DNA of 64,000 nucleotides from DSOI01 sp041394885. GTDB lineage: Bacteria; Acidobacteriota; Terriglobia; Bryobacterales; Bryobacteraceae. A program made the translations under genes and the position numbers. Below, piece after piece: positions 7,705 through 16,562 of the stretch. Under the pieces are notes generated by a model. The model did not search any database. It was not told the origin of the DNA and was given only the letters and a program-made list of their open reading frames with translations. The first letter of the stretch is position 1, and every line of letters begins with the position of its first letter. The DNA is taken from contig JAWKHI010000003.1 of assembly GCA_041394885.1 (NCBI GenBank), forward strand, positions 1 to 64,000, in the 5' to 3' direction.

Positions 7705-10305
7705 TCAGTTCACGCTCGTAAATTCACCGCTCGCCAGCAGCGCCTGTAAGTACTGTTGCCAAAGCTTGGCGCCGCCCGCGGCAACATAATCCATTCCCAG
7801 CTTCAGTTCCTCGGCATCCGGACCCCGCGCCAGCAACAGGCCATACGCCCGCCGGATCCGCGCCGCCGCATCCTCGCCCGCCTCTTTCGCCAGACGCTTC
7901 CCCAGGGCCTCAGCCCGCGATGCCACGAATGGCGAATTCAGAAAGAACAATCCCTGCAGCGGCCCCGCCGTCACCGCCCGATCCTCTGCCGTCGCGTTCG
8001 GATCCGGAAAATCGAACAGCACCATCGTTCCGTCCAGCCGCGTCCGGCTCACCGTCAGATAGAGCGACCTCCGGAAGTTACTATCTCCGATCGGACTGGG
8101 CTTGCCGCCCACCGTCGAATCCAATTCGCCCGACACCGCCAGCATCGAGTCCCGTAGCGCTTCCAGATCCAACCGGTGCTGCACATGGCCGCGCCAGAGT
8201 AACTTGTTGTCGGGATCTTTTTCGTTCGACGCCGCATCGGTGCGCGACGAGAGCTGGTAGGTGCGGGAAAGCAGCATCTCCCGGTGCAGCGCCTTCAATG
8301 ACCAGCCGGACTCCTGGAACCGCCACGCGAGATATTCCAGCAGTTCCGGATGCGTGGGGCGCTCGCCCATCTGCCCGAAGTTCGATGCACTCCGCACGAT
8401 CCCGTGTCCGAAATGATGCTGCCATACCCGGTTCACCATCACGCGCGCCGCGAGCGGACTGCGCGCAATCGCCTCCGCCAGTTCCATGCGCCCACTGCCC
8501 TTGGTAATCGGCTCGGGCTCGCCCTCGCACAGCGCCGTCAAGAACCGCCGGGGAGCTTCCTCGCCGAGATTCTTCCCATCCCCACGAATGGCAACGCGAA
8601 CATCCCGCGGCTGGTCGCCTTCTTTCAGCGTGTGCAGAAACGGATAAGCCGGACCCATCTCGGTCTCGATCGCCTTCACCTCCGCGCGTAGCGTCTCCAC
8701 GTAGTCGCGCGCAAAGCCGTTCAACCAGCGATCCATCTCTTTCGCACTGTAATAGTAGACCCCGCCCGGCCAGTCGACGCCGTCTTTCCGGTATGGCTCC
8801 GCCGCCAGTTCCCGCCACTGGTAGAACTTCAGCACCGGCAGCGAAACGATATTGGTGTATTGCCGCGTCTTCTCGTCTTTCATCCCCTTCCGGCCGCCGA
8901 AGGCGACATAGTTCTTGTCATCTACTTCTTTCGCGTCGTCGATCAGTTGAAGAAAGAACTTCTGGAACTTCTCGGCCTCGGCCCGCACCTGCTCCTCGCT
9001 GGGATGCGTCGCCATGAGCGCAAACCACGGCTTCATGTAGGGATGCTCTTTGTCGGGATCGCTGAGATACCGCTTCCATCGCGCCAGCGTTTCCGCGTCC
9101 AGCTTCCCCGATGCCTCGGCGCCTTTCCACGCCGCCACCATGTAATCGGCCGTGCGCCGCGCCAGGGTGTCGACCAAATGGCTCTGCTGGTCTTTCAGGA
9201 AATCGGCGATGCGCTCTTTCCGGTCATCGGCTTCCTTCTTGCGGCGCTCATAGAGCTCCACCTGCTCCGGAGACACCAATGCATACTGATCCTTCGCACT
9301 GCTGCGGAAAATGCCGAGCAGCGAATAGTAGTCCTTCGTGGGAATCGGATCGTACTTGTGATCGTGACACTGCGCGCATCCCACTGTCAGGCCCAGAAAC
9401 ACTTTGGTTGTCACATCCACCTGATCGTCGGCGTTTCGCGCGATGGCCTGGAATCCGAGCCCCGGCCGCAAATCGTGACGATCGGCCTCCGGCAACAGAT
9501 CGGCCGCGATCTGCGCCTTCACGAACAGGTCATACGGCAGATCGCGATTGAACGCATTGACCACCCAGTCACGATACCGGTACGCGTTGGGCAGCGGCGT
9601 GTCGACGCCCGCCGCCAAAAGCCCATCGGAATAACGCGCCAAGTCCAGCCAGTAGCGGCCCCAACGCTCGCCGTAGTGCGGCGATTCGAGCAGCCGGTCC
9701 ACCACCTTCGCAAACGCGTCCGCGGACCGGTCCGTGACGAACGCTTCCACTTGTTCCGGGGTCGGCGGCAGGCCTGTCAGATCGAGAGAAACCCGCCGGA
9801 TCAAGGTGCGACGATCGGCGGCCGGCGCTGGACGCAGCCCCGCCTGTTTCCACTTCGCCTCGACGAAAGAATCGATTCCGCCTACCGCCGCGGCCTCCGG
9901 CTTACGCAGCGGCTGGAAGCTCCAGAACTCATGCCCGCCCGCGGCGGGTGCCTGTGCCGTCCCCGGCCAGACTGCTCCCCGCGCAACCCATTCCACCAGC
10001 AAATCCACTTCTTCCTTCGGCAGCGCCCCGGTTGGCGGCATCTTCAGCCGGGCATGGGTCCGCTGCACGGCCTGAATGAGTAAGCTGCCGGACGGCTTCC
10101 CGGCAATCACCGCCGCGCCGGACTTGCCCCCGCGGACCAGCGCCTCGCGCGAGTCCAGCCGCAGCCCGCCCATCATGGTCTTGGTGTGGCAGGCATGGCA
10201 TCGCGAAACAAGAATCGGACGGATCTTCGTCTCAAAGAAATCGCCGTCGCTCGCCGCTTGCGCCACGATCGCCAATACGGGAACCGTTAACATAGCCCGC
10301 AGCAT
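7705..10305 (-). CDS. Planctomycete-type cytochrome c / DUF1549 / DUF1553 protein
   Basis: 866 residues from ATG 10305, chosen because it begins a signal peptide (M-L-R-A-M-L-T-V-P-V-L-A); the open frame upstream has no similarity. Order of domains: PSCyt1 c-type cytochrome motif with heme site C-H-A-C-H near residue 35, PSCyt2/DUF1549 (D-L-T-G-L-P-P-T-P, and a C-A-Q-C-H-D-H-K-Y-D-P-I motif around 350), and PSD1/DUF1553 in the C-terminal half (A-R-V-M-V-N-R-V-W-Q-H-H-F-G-x-G-I-V). The two C-x-x-C-H motifs suggest heme binding and electron transfer in the periplasm. It forms a pair with the DUF1501 gene just downstream. Confidence 0.93.
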   Translation of the reverse strand: MLRAMLTVPVLAIVAQAASDGDFFETKIRPILVSRCHACHTKTMMGGLRLDSREALVRGGKSGAAVIAGKPSGSLLIQAVQRTHARLKMPPTGALPKEEVDLLVEWVARGAVWPGTAQAPAAGGHEFWSFQPLRKPEAAAVGGIDSFVEAKWKQAGLRPAPAADRRTLIRRVSLDLTGLPPTPEQVEAFVTDRSADAFAKVVDRLLESPHYGERWGRYWLDLARYSDGLLAAGVDTPLPNAYRYRDWVVNAFNRDLPYDLFVKAQIAADLLPEADRHDLRPGLGFQAIARNADDQVDVTTKVFLGLTVGCAQCHDHKYDPIPTKDYYSLLGIFRSSAKDQYALVSPEQVELYERRKKEADDRKERIADFLKDQQSHLVDTLARRTADYMVAAWKGAEASGKLDAETLARWKRYLSDPDKEHPYMKPWFALMATHPSEEQVRAEAEKFQKFFLQLIDDAKEVDDKNYVAFGGRKGMKDEKTRQYTNIVSLPVLKFYQWRELAAEPYRKDGVDWPGGVYYYSAKEMDRWLNGFARDYVETLRAEVKAIETEMGPAYPFLHTLKEGDQPRDVRVAIRGDGKNLGEEAPRRFLTALCEGEPEPITKGSGRMELAEAIARSPLAARVMVNRVWQHHFGHGIVRSASNFGQMGERPTHPELLEYLAWRFQESGWSLKALHREMLLSRTYQLSSRTDAASNEKDPDNKLLWRGHVQHRLDLEALRDSMLAVSGELDSTVGGKPSPIGDSNFRRSLYLTVSRTRLDGTMVLFDFPDPNATAEDRAVTAGPLQGLFFLNSPFVASRAEALGKRLAKEAGEDAAARIRRAYGLLLARGPDAEELKLGMDYVAAGGAKLWQQYLQALLASGEFTSVN

Positions 10306-10413
10306 GCTGCCATTGTATGCGACCAGCCCCCTTGCCGTGAATCGCCTCTGGCACGCCTCCATTGCCGGAGTGCATCCAAACCGCGGAAACGGATTATCAT
10401 TGCCTTTAGCCTC

Positions 10414-11451
10414 ATGATTGATCTTCGTTCCGATACAGTCACGAAACCCACTCCAGCCATGCGCCAGGCGATGGCCGATGCCGACGTCGGCGACGACGTG
10501 TACCAGGAGGATCCCACCGTCAACCGGCTGGAGCATCGGGCCGCGGAGCTGTTCGGTAAACAGGCCGGACTGTTCGTTCCTTCCGGTTGCATGGGCAACA
10601 CCATCGCCATCAAGGTTCATACCTCCCATGGCCAGGAAGTGATCTGCGAGGCCCGGTCTCACGTGTTCAACTACGAACTCGCCATGATGGGCTGGTTCGC
10701 CGGATGCCTTGCCCGCCCCGTCGACGCCCCCGGCGGCATTCTCACATGGGCCCGCATCGAGCCCGCCATTCGAACTCTGAGCCCCCACTGGGCGCCCACC
10801 GGACTCATCGGGATCGAGAACACCCACAACATGCACGGCGGCGCGGTGACGCCGGTCGATGTCGTCAACGACATCTGCGATCACGCCCATGACCGGGGCC
10901 TTCCCGTCCACATGGACGGAGCCCGCGTCTTCAACGCCGCCACCGCTCTCGGCGTCTCCGCCGCCACGCTCACCGCCAAGGTGGATACAGTGATGTTCTG
11001 TCTCTCCAAAGGTCTGGGCGCGCCGGCGGGCTCCATGCTCGTAGGGCCACAGCCATTGATTGACCAGGGCCGTCTTTACCGCAAGCGGCTCGGCGGAGGC
11101 ATGCGGCAGGCCGGCGTGCTCGCCGCACCCGGTCTCATCGCCCTGGAACAGATGCCCGCCCGGCTGCATGAGGACCACGCCAACGCTCGCCTGCTCGCCG
11201 ACAGCCTGGCACGCATTCCCGGTTTCTCCATCGATCCCTCTTCCGTGCAGACCAACATCGTGATCTTCGACGTGGCCGGCGCCGGCTTCACCGCTTCCGC
11301 CTTCAGCGCCGGCCTGAAAGAGCGGGGCGTCCTCGCCAATGCCGTCTCCCCCACGCGGATGCGCTTCGTTACCCACTACGATGTTTCCCGCGCCCAGTGC
11401 GAGACGGCGCTCGATGCGTGCGTGGAACTGGCCGCCGCCGCCATCCGATGA
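10414..11451 (+). CDS. ltaE: Low-specificity L-threonine aldolase
   Basis: 345-residue PLP enzyme of fold type I that cleaves L-threonine/L-allo-threonine to glycine and acetaldehyde. It starts with the family signature M-I-D-L-R-S-D-T-V-T-K-P-T and G-D-D-V-Y-x-E-D-P-T. The PLP lysine is K199 in F-C-L-S-K-G-L-G-A-P, and E-N-T-H-N and H-M-D-G-A-R are present. Divergent from the DUF1553 gene. Its TGA overlaps the ATG of the transporter gene (ATGA), so the two are probably co-transcribed. Confidence 0.93.
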   Translation: MIDLRSDTVTKPTPAMRQAMADADVGDDVYQEDPTVNRLEHRAAELFGKQAGLFVPSGCMGNTIAIKVHTSHGQEVICEARSHVFNYELAMMGWFAGCLARPVDAPGGILTWARIEPAIRTLSPHWAPTGLIGIENTHNMHGGAVTPVDVVNDICDHAHDRGLPVHMDGARVFNAATALGVSAATLTAKVDTVMFCLSKGLGAPAGSMLVGPQPLIDQGRLYRKRLGGGMRQAGVLAAPGLIALEQMPARLHEDHANARLLADSLARIPGFSIDPSSVQTNIVIFDVAGAGFTASAFSAGLKERGVLANAVSPTRMRFVTHYDVSRAQCETALDACVELAAAAIR

Positions 11452-12878
11452 CGCCCGAACATAACGGAGCGGAAACGCGGCGCCGCGTAACCCGCTTCAC
11501 TATCCTCATTGCTCTCTACTGCCTGGTGGCGTACGTCTTCCCGCGTCCGGAAGCCGTCAAGCCCGAGTCCTGGCGACTGGTGGCCATCTTTCTCGCCACC
11601 GTGCTCGGACTCATCCTCCAGCCGATCCCGGGCGGCGCTCTCGTCCTGCTCGCCATCGTGCTGTCATCGGTGCTCGGCGGACTCACCATCGCCTCCGCCC
11701 TCGGCGGCTTTGCCGACCCCACCGTCTGGCTGGTCATGGCCGCTTTCTTCATCTCGCGCGCCCTGATCAACACCGGCCTTGCCCGCCGTATCGCGCTCTT
11801 TTTCGTCCGTCTGCTCGGCAGGAGTTCGCTCGGCATCTGCTACGGGCTCTCGCTCTCCGACATGGTGCTCGCCAGCATCATCCCTTCCAACGGCGCCCGC
11901 TCCGGCGGAGTGATCCTGCCCATCCTTCGCTCCATCGCCGAACTCTATGGATCCACACCCGGACCCAAAGCGGCGCTGCTCGGATCGTTCCTCTTCCTTT
12001 CCGTCTATCAGGGCATCTGCGTCACGGCCTCGATGTTTTTCACCGGGCAGGCCAGCAATCCCCTCGCCGCCCAAATCGCCACGCAGGCCGGCTTTCCCAT
12101 CACATGGTCGAGCTGGTTCCTTGCCGGGATCGTCCCCGGCGCCATCTGCCTCGGCATCACGCCATGGCTCCTGATGCGGATCCATCCGCCGGAGATTCGC
12201 AATACGCCAGAAGCCGCGCAGTTCGCGCGCGAGCAACTCGCCGCCATGGGTCCGCTCAGCATCAACGAAAGAATTCTCGCAGTCGTGTTCGTCACCGTTT
12301 GCGGCATGTGGGTCACCTCGGGAATCCACGGTGTCGATATCACGGTCACGGCGCTGCTGGGTTCCAGCGCGCTGCTGGCCACCGGCGTGCTCACCTGGGA
12401 AGACGTCAAGACCGAACACGCCGCCTGGGACATTTTCGTGTGGTACGGCGGTCTGGTTCGCCTGGGCAAGGCGCTCAATGAAACCGGCGCTCCCAAGGTG
12501 TTCGCTTCCTCCGTCGCGGGGGCGCTGGAAGGTTACGGTTGGGTGGTGCTCTTCGTGATCGCCCTGCTGGTCTATTTCTACGCACACTACGGCTTCGCCA
12601 GTATCACGGCGCACATCCTCGCCATGTACCCGCCGTTTCTGGCCGTTCTGGTGGCACAAGGCGCGCCGATCGGGCTTGTCGCCTTCGCCTTCGCCTGCTT
12701 CTCCAACCTTTCGGCCGGGCTCACCAACTACGGCACCACACCCTCGCCGATGTTCTTCGCGCATGACTACGTGCCGATGAAGCTGTGGTGGAAGGTCGGG
12801 TTTCTCATCTCGCTGGTCAACATCACCGTCTACGCCACAGTCGGCTTCGCGTGGTGGAAGGTGCTCGGATACTGGTAA
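11448..12878 (+). CDS. DASS-family dicarboxylate/sodium symporter-like transporter
   Basis: 476 residues from ATG 11448 (overlapping the ltaE stop). Very hydrophobic with about 12 membrane helices. The pattern matches the divalent anion:Na+ symporter family, close to the 2-oxoglutarate/malate translocator (SodiT/CitT) branch: conserved segments are I-I-P-S-N-G-A-R-S-G-G, a substrate/sodium hairpin of the S-N-T type, and a second one in the C-terminal half around F-S-N-L-S-A-G-L-T-N-Y-G-T. It probably imports a di- or tricarboxylate with sodium, or exchanges two of them; specificity cannot be read. Confidence 0.88.
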   Translation: MTPEHNGAETRRRVTRFTILIALYCLVAYVFPRPEAVKPESWRLVAIFLATVLGLILQPIPGGALVLLAIVLSSVLGGLTIASALGGFADPTVWLVMAAFFISRALINTGLARRIALFFVRLLGRSSLGICYGLSLSDMVLASIIPSNGARSGGVILPILRSIAELYGSTPGPKAALLGSFLFLSVYQGICVTASMFFTGQASNPLAAQIATQAGFPITWSSWFLAGIVPGAICLGITPWLLMRIHPPEIRNTPEAAQFAREQLAAMGPLSINERILAVVFVTVCGMWVTSGIHGVDITVTALLGSSALLATGVLTWEDVKTEHAAWDIFVWYGGLVRLGKALNETGAPKVFASSVAGALEGYGWVVLFVIALLVYFYAHYGFASITAHILAMYPPFLAVLVAQGAPIGLVAFAFACFSNLSAGLTNYGTTPSPMFFAHDYVPMKLWWKVGFLISLVNITVYATVGFAWWKVLGYW

Positions 12879-12898
12879 TCTCTCAAGTAGGGATCTCC

Positions 12899-13186
12899 AT
12901 GACCCAAGCCGCCCGGACCCAAGCCGCCCGCTCGAATTCGCCGATCCTGTCTCTGGTTTCCCTCGTCGCCACGCTCATCGCCCTGGGTGGGCTAATCACC
13001 CTCGGCTCGCCGCGCAACGTGCTCGAATCCGGCAGCCTCGCCAGCCTCATGATTTACGTCTTTGGCGGCGCAATGGCCGTGCTGGCCGGCCTGGGCTCCA
13101 TCATCCGGCACGAAGGCAAGTGGAGTTGGATCGCCCTGTCGGCGATTCCGCTCATCCTCATCGTCGCCTGGGTGAACACCCATTAG
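12899..13186 (+). CDS. Small three-helix membrane protein
   Basis: 95 residues with three predicted membrane helices (about 18-39, 47-68 and 74-92) and no recognisable domain. The start ATG at 12899 follows a weak purine-rich stretch. The first ten codons contain a 15-bp tandem duplication (12902-12931) that repeats T-Q-A-A-R. It lies 20 bp after the transporter and 20 bp before the FtsH-like gene, so it fits a four-gene operon. Function unknown. Confidence 0.7.
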   Translation: MTQAARTQAARSNSPILSLVSLVATLIALGGLITLGSPRNVLESGSLASLMIYVFGGAMAVLAGLGSIIRHEGKWSWIALSAIPLILIVAWVNTH

Positions 13187-13206
13187 CGCTGGAATCGAGC
13201 CCTGCT

Positions 13207-13641
13207 GTGACCGTTTCCACCAAGCGCATCGCCTTCCTTTTTCTGTTCGCCACCGTCAACGTACTTGCCTGGCTGGCCCTGCGCCGCCACGCCGACGTCG
13301 AAACGCCGCCCATATCCTACTCCCGTTTCCTCAATGAGGTGGAAGCCGGACAAGTCGCCCGCGTAGTCATCAAACGCCAGACGCAGGTGGAAGGCGACTA
13401 CCTCGACAACCGCGGCCGCTTCCGCACGCGCGTACCGTCCAACGATCCGGATCTTTATTGGACGCTGCGCGAAAACGGCGTGGATATGGAGATCGACGAA
13501 AGCGCCGGCTTGCTGCCCTTGGCAGCCGCGGTGCTTCCGATCGCGATCCTCATCGCCCTGCTCGCCCGCCGCCGCGCCAAGTCCAAACCAGTTCCTGCCG
13601 TCGCCGCTGAGTCGGAACCTGCGGCCTTTCAATCGCTATAG
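13207..13641 (+). CDS. FtsH extracellular-domain protein lacking ATPase and protease
   Basis: 144 residues from GTG 13207. An N-terminal helix (about 6-23) is followed by an FtsH_ext-like domain: I-S-Y-S-R-F-L-N-E-V-E-A-G-Q-V near residue 36, then R-F-R-T-R-V-P-S-N-D-P-D-L and L-R-E-N-G-V, then a second membrane helix (about 103-121) and a charged tail. This is the N-terminal third of the FtsH membrane protease without AAA+ or zinc-protease parts. The sequence after the stop shows no FtsH remnant, so this is a complete short protein rather than a broken ftsH. It might modulate or bind the FtsH complex; that is inference. Confidence 0.72.
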   Translation: MTVSTKRIAFLFLFATVNVLAWLALRRHADVETPPISYSRFLNEVEAGQVARVVIKRQTQVEGDYLDNRGRFRTRVPSNDPDLYWTLRENGVDMEIDESAGLLPLAAAVLPIAILIALLARRRAKSKPVPAVAAESEPAAFQSL

Positions 13642-14148
13642 TGCGCAAGCTGCCGCAGCCGCACGCTCGGTCATTCCGTCGAGCGTCTGGTCCAATGCCA
13701 TAGGCCGGCCATCGCATTCTAGTATGCAAGATAGCCCGCCGCATCGAGCCGGAACCCCACGATACGGCTGTCGCCGGAGAGGGACGCACCCACAATTCTG
13801 AGCACCGCTCTGCGCTTGGCGTCCAGTGCGAGCACTGCTTCCGCTATAAGCCCGTGTCTGAAGTCCCGCGAGCCGCGCGGCACGGGATCTGCGCCCGCAG
13901 GCGAGGCGCGAGGAGAACAGCGATGCGGGCCATCTCGCTCGACGAGCCCCATTCGACACTGTGTGTGGGCCTCCGGGCGCAAACCCCAACCGCCCAAAGG
14001 GTTGCAGCGGCCCCATGGTCAACAAGGCGCCGTCTGCTTCGTTCCGGTTCGTCATGGATGACCCGCATCAATCTTCCTCACCGCGCCTCGCATCCGACCC
14101 CGTGGCGCTCGCAACGCGGCCTGCGCGACCTTAGACACGGACTCCTAG
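13642..14148. other. Gene-free stretch, decayed sequence
   Basis: Left part of an accessory, decayed region. Overlapping short open frames exist on both strands but none shows a plausible start with ribosome binding site, conserved domain or coherent codon bias. I see no RNA gene, repeat or terminator in it. Confidence 0.5.
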
Positions 14149-14337
14149 TACTACTGGGTCACAAAAGAACAATTTGATGTAGAATTGTTTCGTGGGAAAC
14201 GCCTGTCTGCGCTAGGCCCACAAGAGAAGCCCTTCGCGGCGTATGTAGAGGCATTAAACTTGAGTTACGACGAGTGGCACCAGTTCCTGGGTAACAGGCC
14301 GATGGTGGATGCCTTGCTGAGCCGTTTGCGGCACTAA
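14149..14337 (+). pseudogene. C-terminal coding remnant without a start
   Basis: Immediately after an in-frame TAG at 14146 the frame reads Y-Y-W-V-T-K-E-Q-F-D-V-E-L-F and continues for 62 codons to a TAA at 14335, ending L-L-S-R-L-R-H. The composition is protein-like but there is no ATG/GTG near the beginning. It looks like the 3' end of a lost gene. Family not recognised. Confidence 0.35.
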
Positions 14338-14395
14338 CGCCATACGGTGCATATCGACGGTCCTTCGTTGCGCGAGCCGCAAGGTTGACGGTTCG

Positions 14396-14725
14396 ATGGA
14401 TGCGGCCGACTATGTGCGTCGAGTGCTCGACGGCTATCGCGCCACTCCAGGCACGTGCGGGGTTGTGCGCCGGCCCGACCGTTCGTTCGCGCTGGCTCTG
14501 CATGCGCGCGGCGTACCGTTGGTGGCGGTGGAGAATGCACTCGTGCTCGCCGCCGCGCGGCGGCTTGCGCGGCCGGCCGCGGCGCCGGCGCTAGGCGCCA
14601 TCCGGTCCCTGGCCTACTTCGGGCCCGTGATCGATGAGGTACTGCACTCCCCCGCCGGTCAAGACTACTACGGCTACCTCCGTCATCGTCTGGCCCGCTA
14701 TCGCGCCACTCCGGCCGCCCGCTGA
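14396..14725 (+). CDS. Small uncharacterised protein, possibly IS-associated
   Basis: 109 residues. Coherent amphipathic sequence: D-A-A-D-Y-V-R-R-V-L-D-G-Y-R near the N-terminus, H-A-R-G-V-P-L-V-A-V-E-N-A-L in the middle, and I-R-S-L-A-Y-F-G-P-V-I-D-E-V-L followed by Y-L-R-H-R-L at the end. This resembles a small helical protein often seen next to IS21-like transposition genes in acidobacteria; that association is from memory and uncertain. No transposase follows it here, only non-coding sequence. Start uncertain. Confidence 0.5.
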   Translation: MDAADYVRRVLDGYRATPGTCGVVRRPDRSFALALHARGVPLVAVENALVLAAARRLARPAAAPALGAIRSLAYFGPVIDEVLHSPAGQDYYGYLRHRLARYRATPAAR

Positions 14726-15159
14726 TCCATCCCGCCTGATCGCTGGTCAAGCCCGCACGCCTTCGGCGTGGATGATGTTGACCGTCGTCCCTTGTTCAGG
14801 ATCATGCCCGCCGGGTGGTCAACTCTATCCGAGCGGGGGTGGGTCATTCCTGGTGAGCGCCGAAGTTCGCGGGTGACACGATCGGTCCCGGTTGCAGCCG
14901 ATTGCGTGCGGGAGAAGCATCGTTCATTTCACTGTGACCAAATGCGGTCAGGTGGCGGCAATACGTCATCAACCGCCCAAGGGAAGGCCCAGCTTTTGCA
15001 CAGTGAATCACCTCTCTCGGGAGTATTGTCATGGAGGATCGCCGGTAAAGGGGACTTTGGTGGTCGCCCTGCTCTTATAGGTCAAGCAAGCGTCCATACA
15101 AGAACTCGCCAGACACCTTCCACCGCGGAAGACCGCTCCACAAGGTAGGGAACATCGAA
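14726..15159. other. Non-coding stretch
   Basis: No convincing gene. The sequence around 14815-14880 (GT-rich, gggtgggtcattcctgg) resembles non-coding terminal parts of insertion sequences, but I could not delimit inverted repeats. Confidence 0.35.
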
Positions 15160-15474
15160 ATGAGAGAACACGACAAACGCCAGAGAACATACGACAAAGT
15201 TCCGATCGCGCAGAAAGGCGGAGGACCAGGCTCTGCCGGCCAGTCTGGCGACACACAGGGTTTGCCGGACATTGCCGAGGCGGGGCCGGAGAGCGTTCAG
15301 GAATTGGTCGAAGAAGGACAGTACTTTGAGGCGGAGGTTCTTCTGGGCGTGGAGGCTCCCGATGAGCCCGGTATCGCGGAGGTACAGACTCATGAAGCCC
15401 GTGACAAAACGTCACTGTGGAAAAAGGCACCGGGCCGACCTGCTGACGGGTCCACTAACCGAGGGAGCCTATGA
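15160..15474 (+). CDS. Small acidic hypothetical protein
   Basis: 104 residues. The N-terminus is basic and polar; the middle is acidic: D-I-A-E-A-G-P-E-S-V-Q-E-L-V-E-E-G-Q-Y-F-E-A-E-V. This fits a small, soluble, disordered-to-helical family that I recall from acidobacteria with no assigned role. The stop overlaps the start of the DksA-like gene (ATGA at 15471), which supports it being a genuine translated gene within an operon. Confidence 0.55.
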   Translation: MREHDKRQRTYDKVPIAQKGGGPGSAGQSGDTQGLPDIAEAGPESVQELVEEGQYFEAEVLLGVEAPDEPGIAEVQTHEARDKTSLWKKAPGRPADGSTNRGSL

Positions 15475-16286
15475 CTAGCGTCGAAGTAGCCCGGTTCCGA
15501 ACCATCTTGCGGGACAGCCAAAGGGAATCGGCCAATGGCGTTCACAGTCGCGAGGTCTTGGCGATCGACACGAGCCCGGATGAACTGGACCGAAATCAGA
15601 ACTCTCACGAACGTGACTACGCTATCGGAAACCTCGAACGCCGGGCAACCAGGATGCGCGAGGTCAAGAATGCAATTCATCGGCTGGAGACGGGTTCGTT
15701 CGGAATCTGCTCTTCCTGCGAAAAGGAGATTCATCCAAAGCGCTTGGCTGCGGTAGCGGTAAGTGAACTCTCTGCAAACCAAAACAGTACGGATAGCGCG
15801 GTCGTCCCTCCGGAGATCCGTCGCGTCGAACGAGATATTGAACTTCAGGCGCGGCGCTTTCAATTGGGAGTCCGGGCCGGAGTTGCTTTGGATCCAGAGC
15901 TTTTGCTGATCGGAGCGCAGGTTCAAATCGGCCCTTTTTTCGGCGACAACATATATTTTCGGCCCAACGTGGAATTTACGTATGGCGAGGTAACAGCGCT
16001 ATTCGCCTTGAACCAGAGGTCGTGTATCGTTTACCGTTGTCCTCGAAGCACGGGCGTTGGTCCACGTATGTTGGCGTCGGCCCCGGCTTTAATTTTCTCC
16101 ACCAAAATTTTGAACGGATCGACGGCACGGGAAAGAGAATCGACTTTGGGGATTTTCATAGTGACGTCGGGGCTGAATATCCTGGGCGGGGTTCGATACA
16201 GAAGCGGTATGTTCGCGGAATTGAAAACCTCGGTCTATTCGTTGCCGTCGCCAACTCTCCGTCCGATCGTCGGGTACAACTTCTAA
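15471..16286 (+). pseudogene. DksA/TraR-like protein fused to a frameshifted outer-membrane beta-barrel
   Basis: One open frame of 271 codons joins two unrelated parts. Residues 1-95 look like a DksA/TraR-family RNA-polymerase-binding protein: a helical hairpin followed by C80-S-S-C83-E-K-E-I-H-P-K-R-L-A-A-V, but the second cysteine pair is missing. From about residue 120 the sequence becomes an outer-membrane beta-barrel (F-Q-L-G-V-R-A-G-V-A-L and repeated aromatic strands, ending I-V-G-Y-N-F). Within the barrel the true frame moves out near 16012 and returns near 16180 (a missing C in aaccagag and an extra G in the gggg run): N-P-E-V-V-Y-R-L-P-L and D-V-G-L-N-I-L-G-G-V are recovered when both are corrected. 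It has no signal peptide of its own. Most likely a deletion fusion in a decaying island. Confidence 0.6.
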
Positions 16287-16313
16287 CAAGATGCCTCCGA
16301 TGAGTTCACAAGC

Positions 16314-16562
16314 TAGTGGCCTGTCTCTGAATGACGCTTAGCATTCGGGCAGCGTCTTGATGGCATGCTTTTCTATGCGGAACCAGTGAGCCTGAGCGCT
16401 GAACAGCAGAGCGAGTTGGAGGCCATGTCGCGGTCGCGTACCCTGGCGGCTACGGATGTCTCGATGGCCAAACTGATCCTCGGGCTGGCACAGGGACGAA
16501 CCTATCGCGAGATTGAAAAAGGGGCTCTGCGCAGGAATGTGAACGCCCATGTTGATCAATAC
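16314..16562 (+). mobile_element. IS630-family transposase N-terminal fragment with end sequence
   Basis: The short frame starting near 16365 reads A-E-P-V-S-L-S-A-E-Q-Q and then L-I-L-G-L-A-Q-G-R-T-Y-R-E-I, the helix-turn-helix start of IS630-type transposases. Upstream at 16314-16325 is TAGTGGCCTGTC, preceded by the TA dinucleotide typical of IS630 insertion; the same sequence marks the end of the fragment at 26006. The coding similarity stops at about 16540 where an ISL3 remnant begins. Confidence 0.6.
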
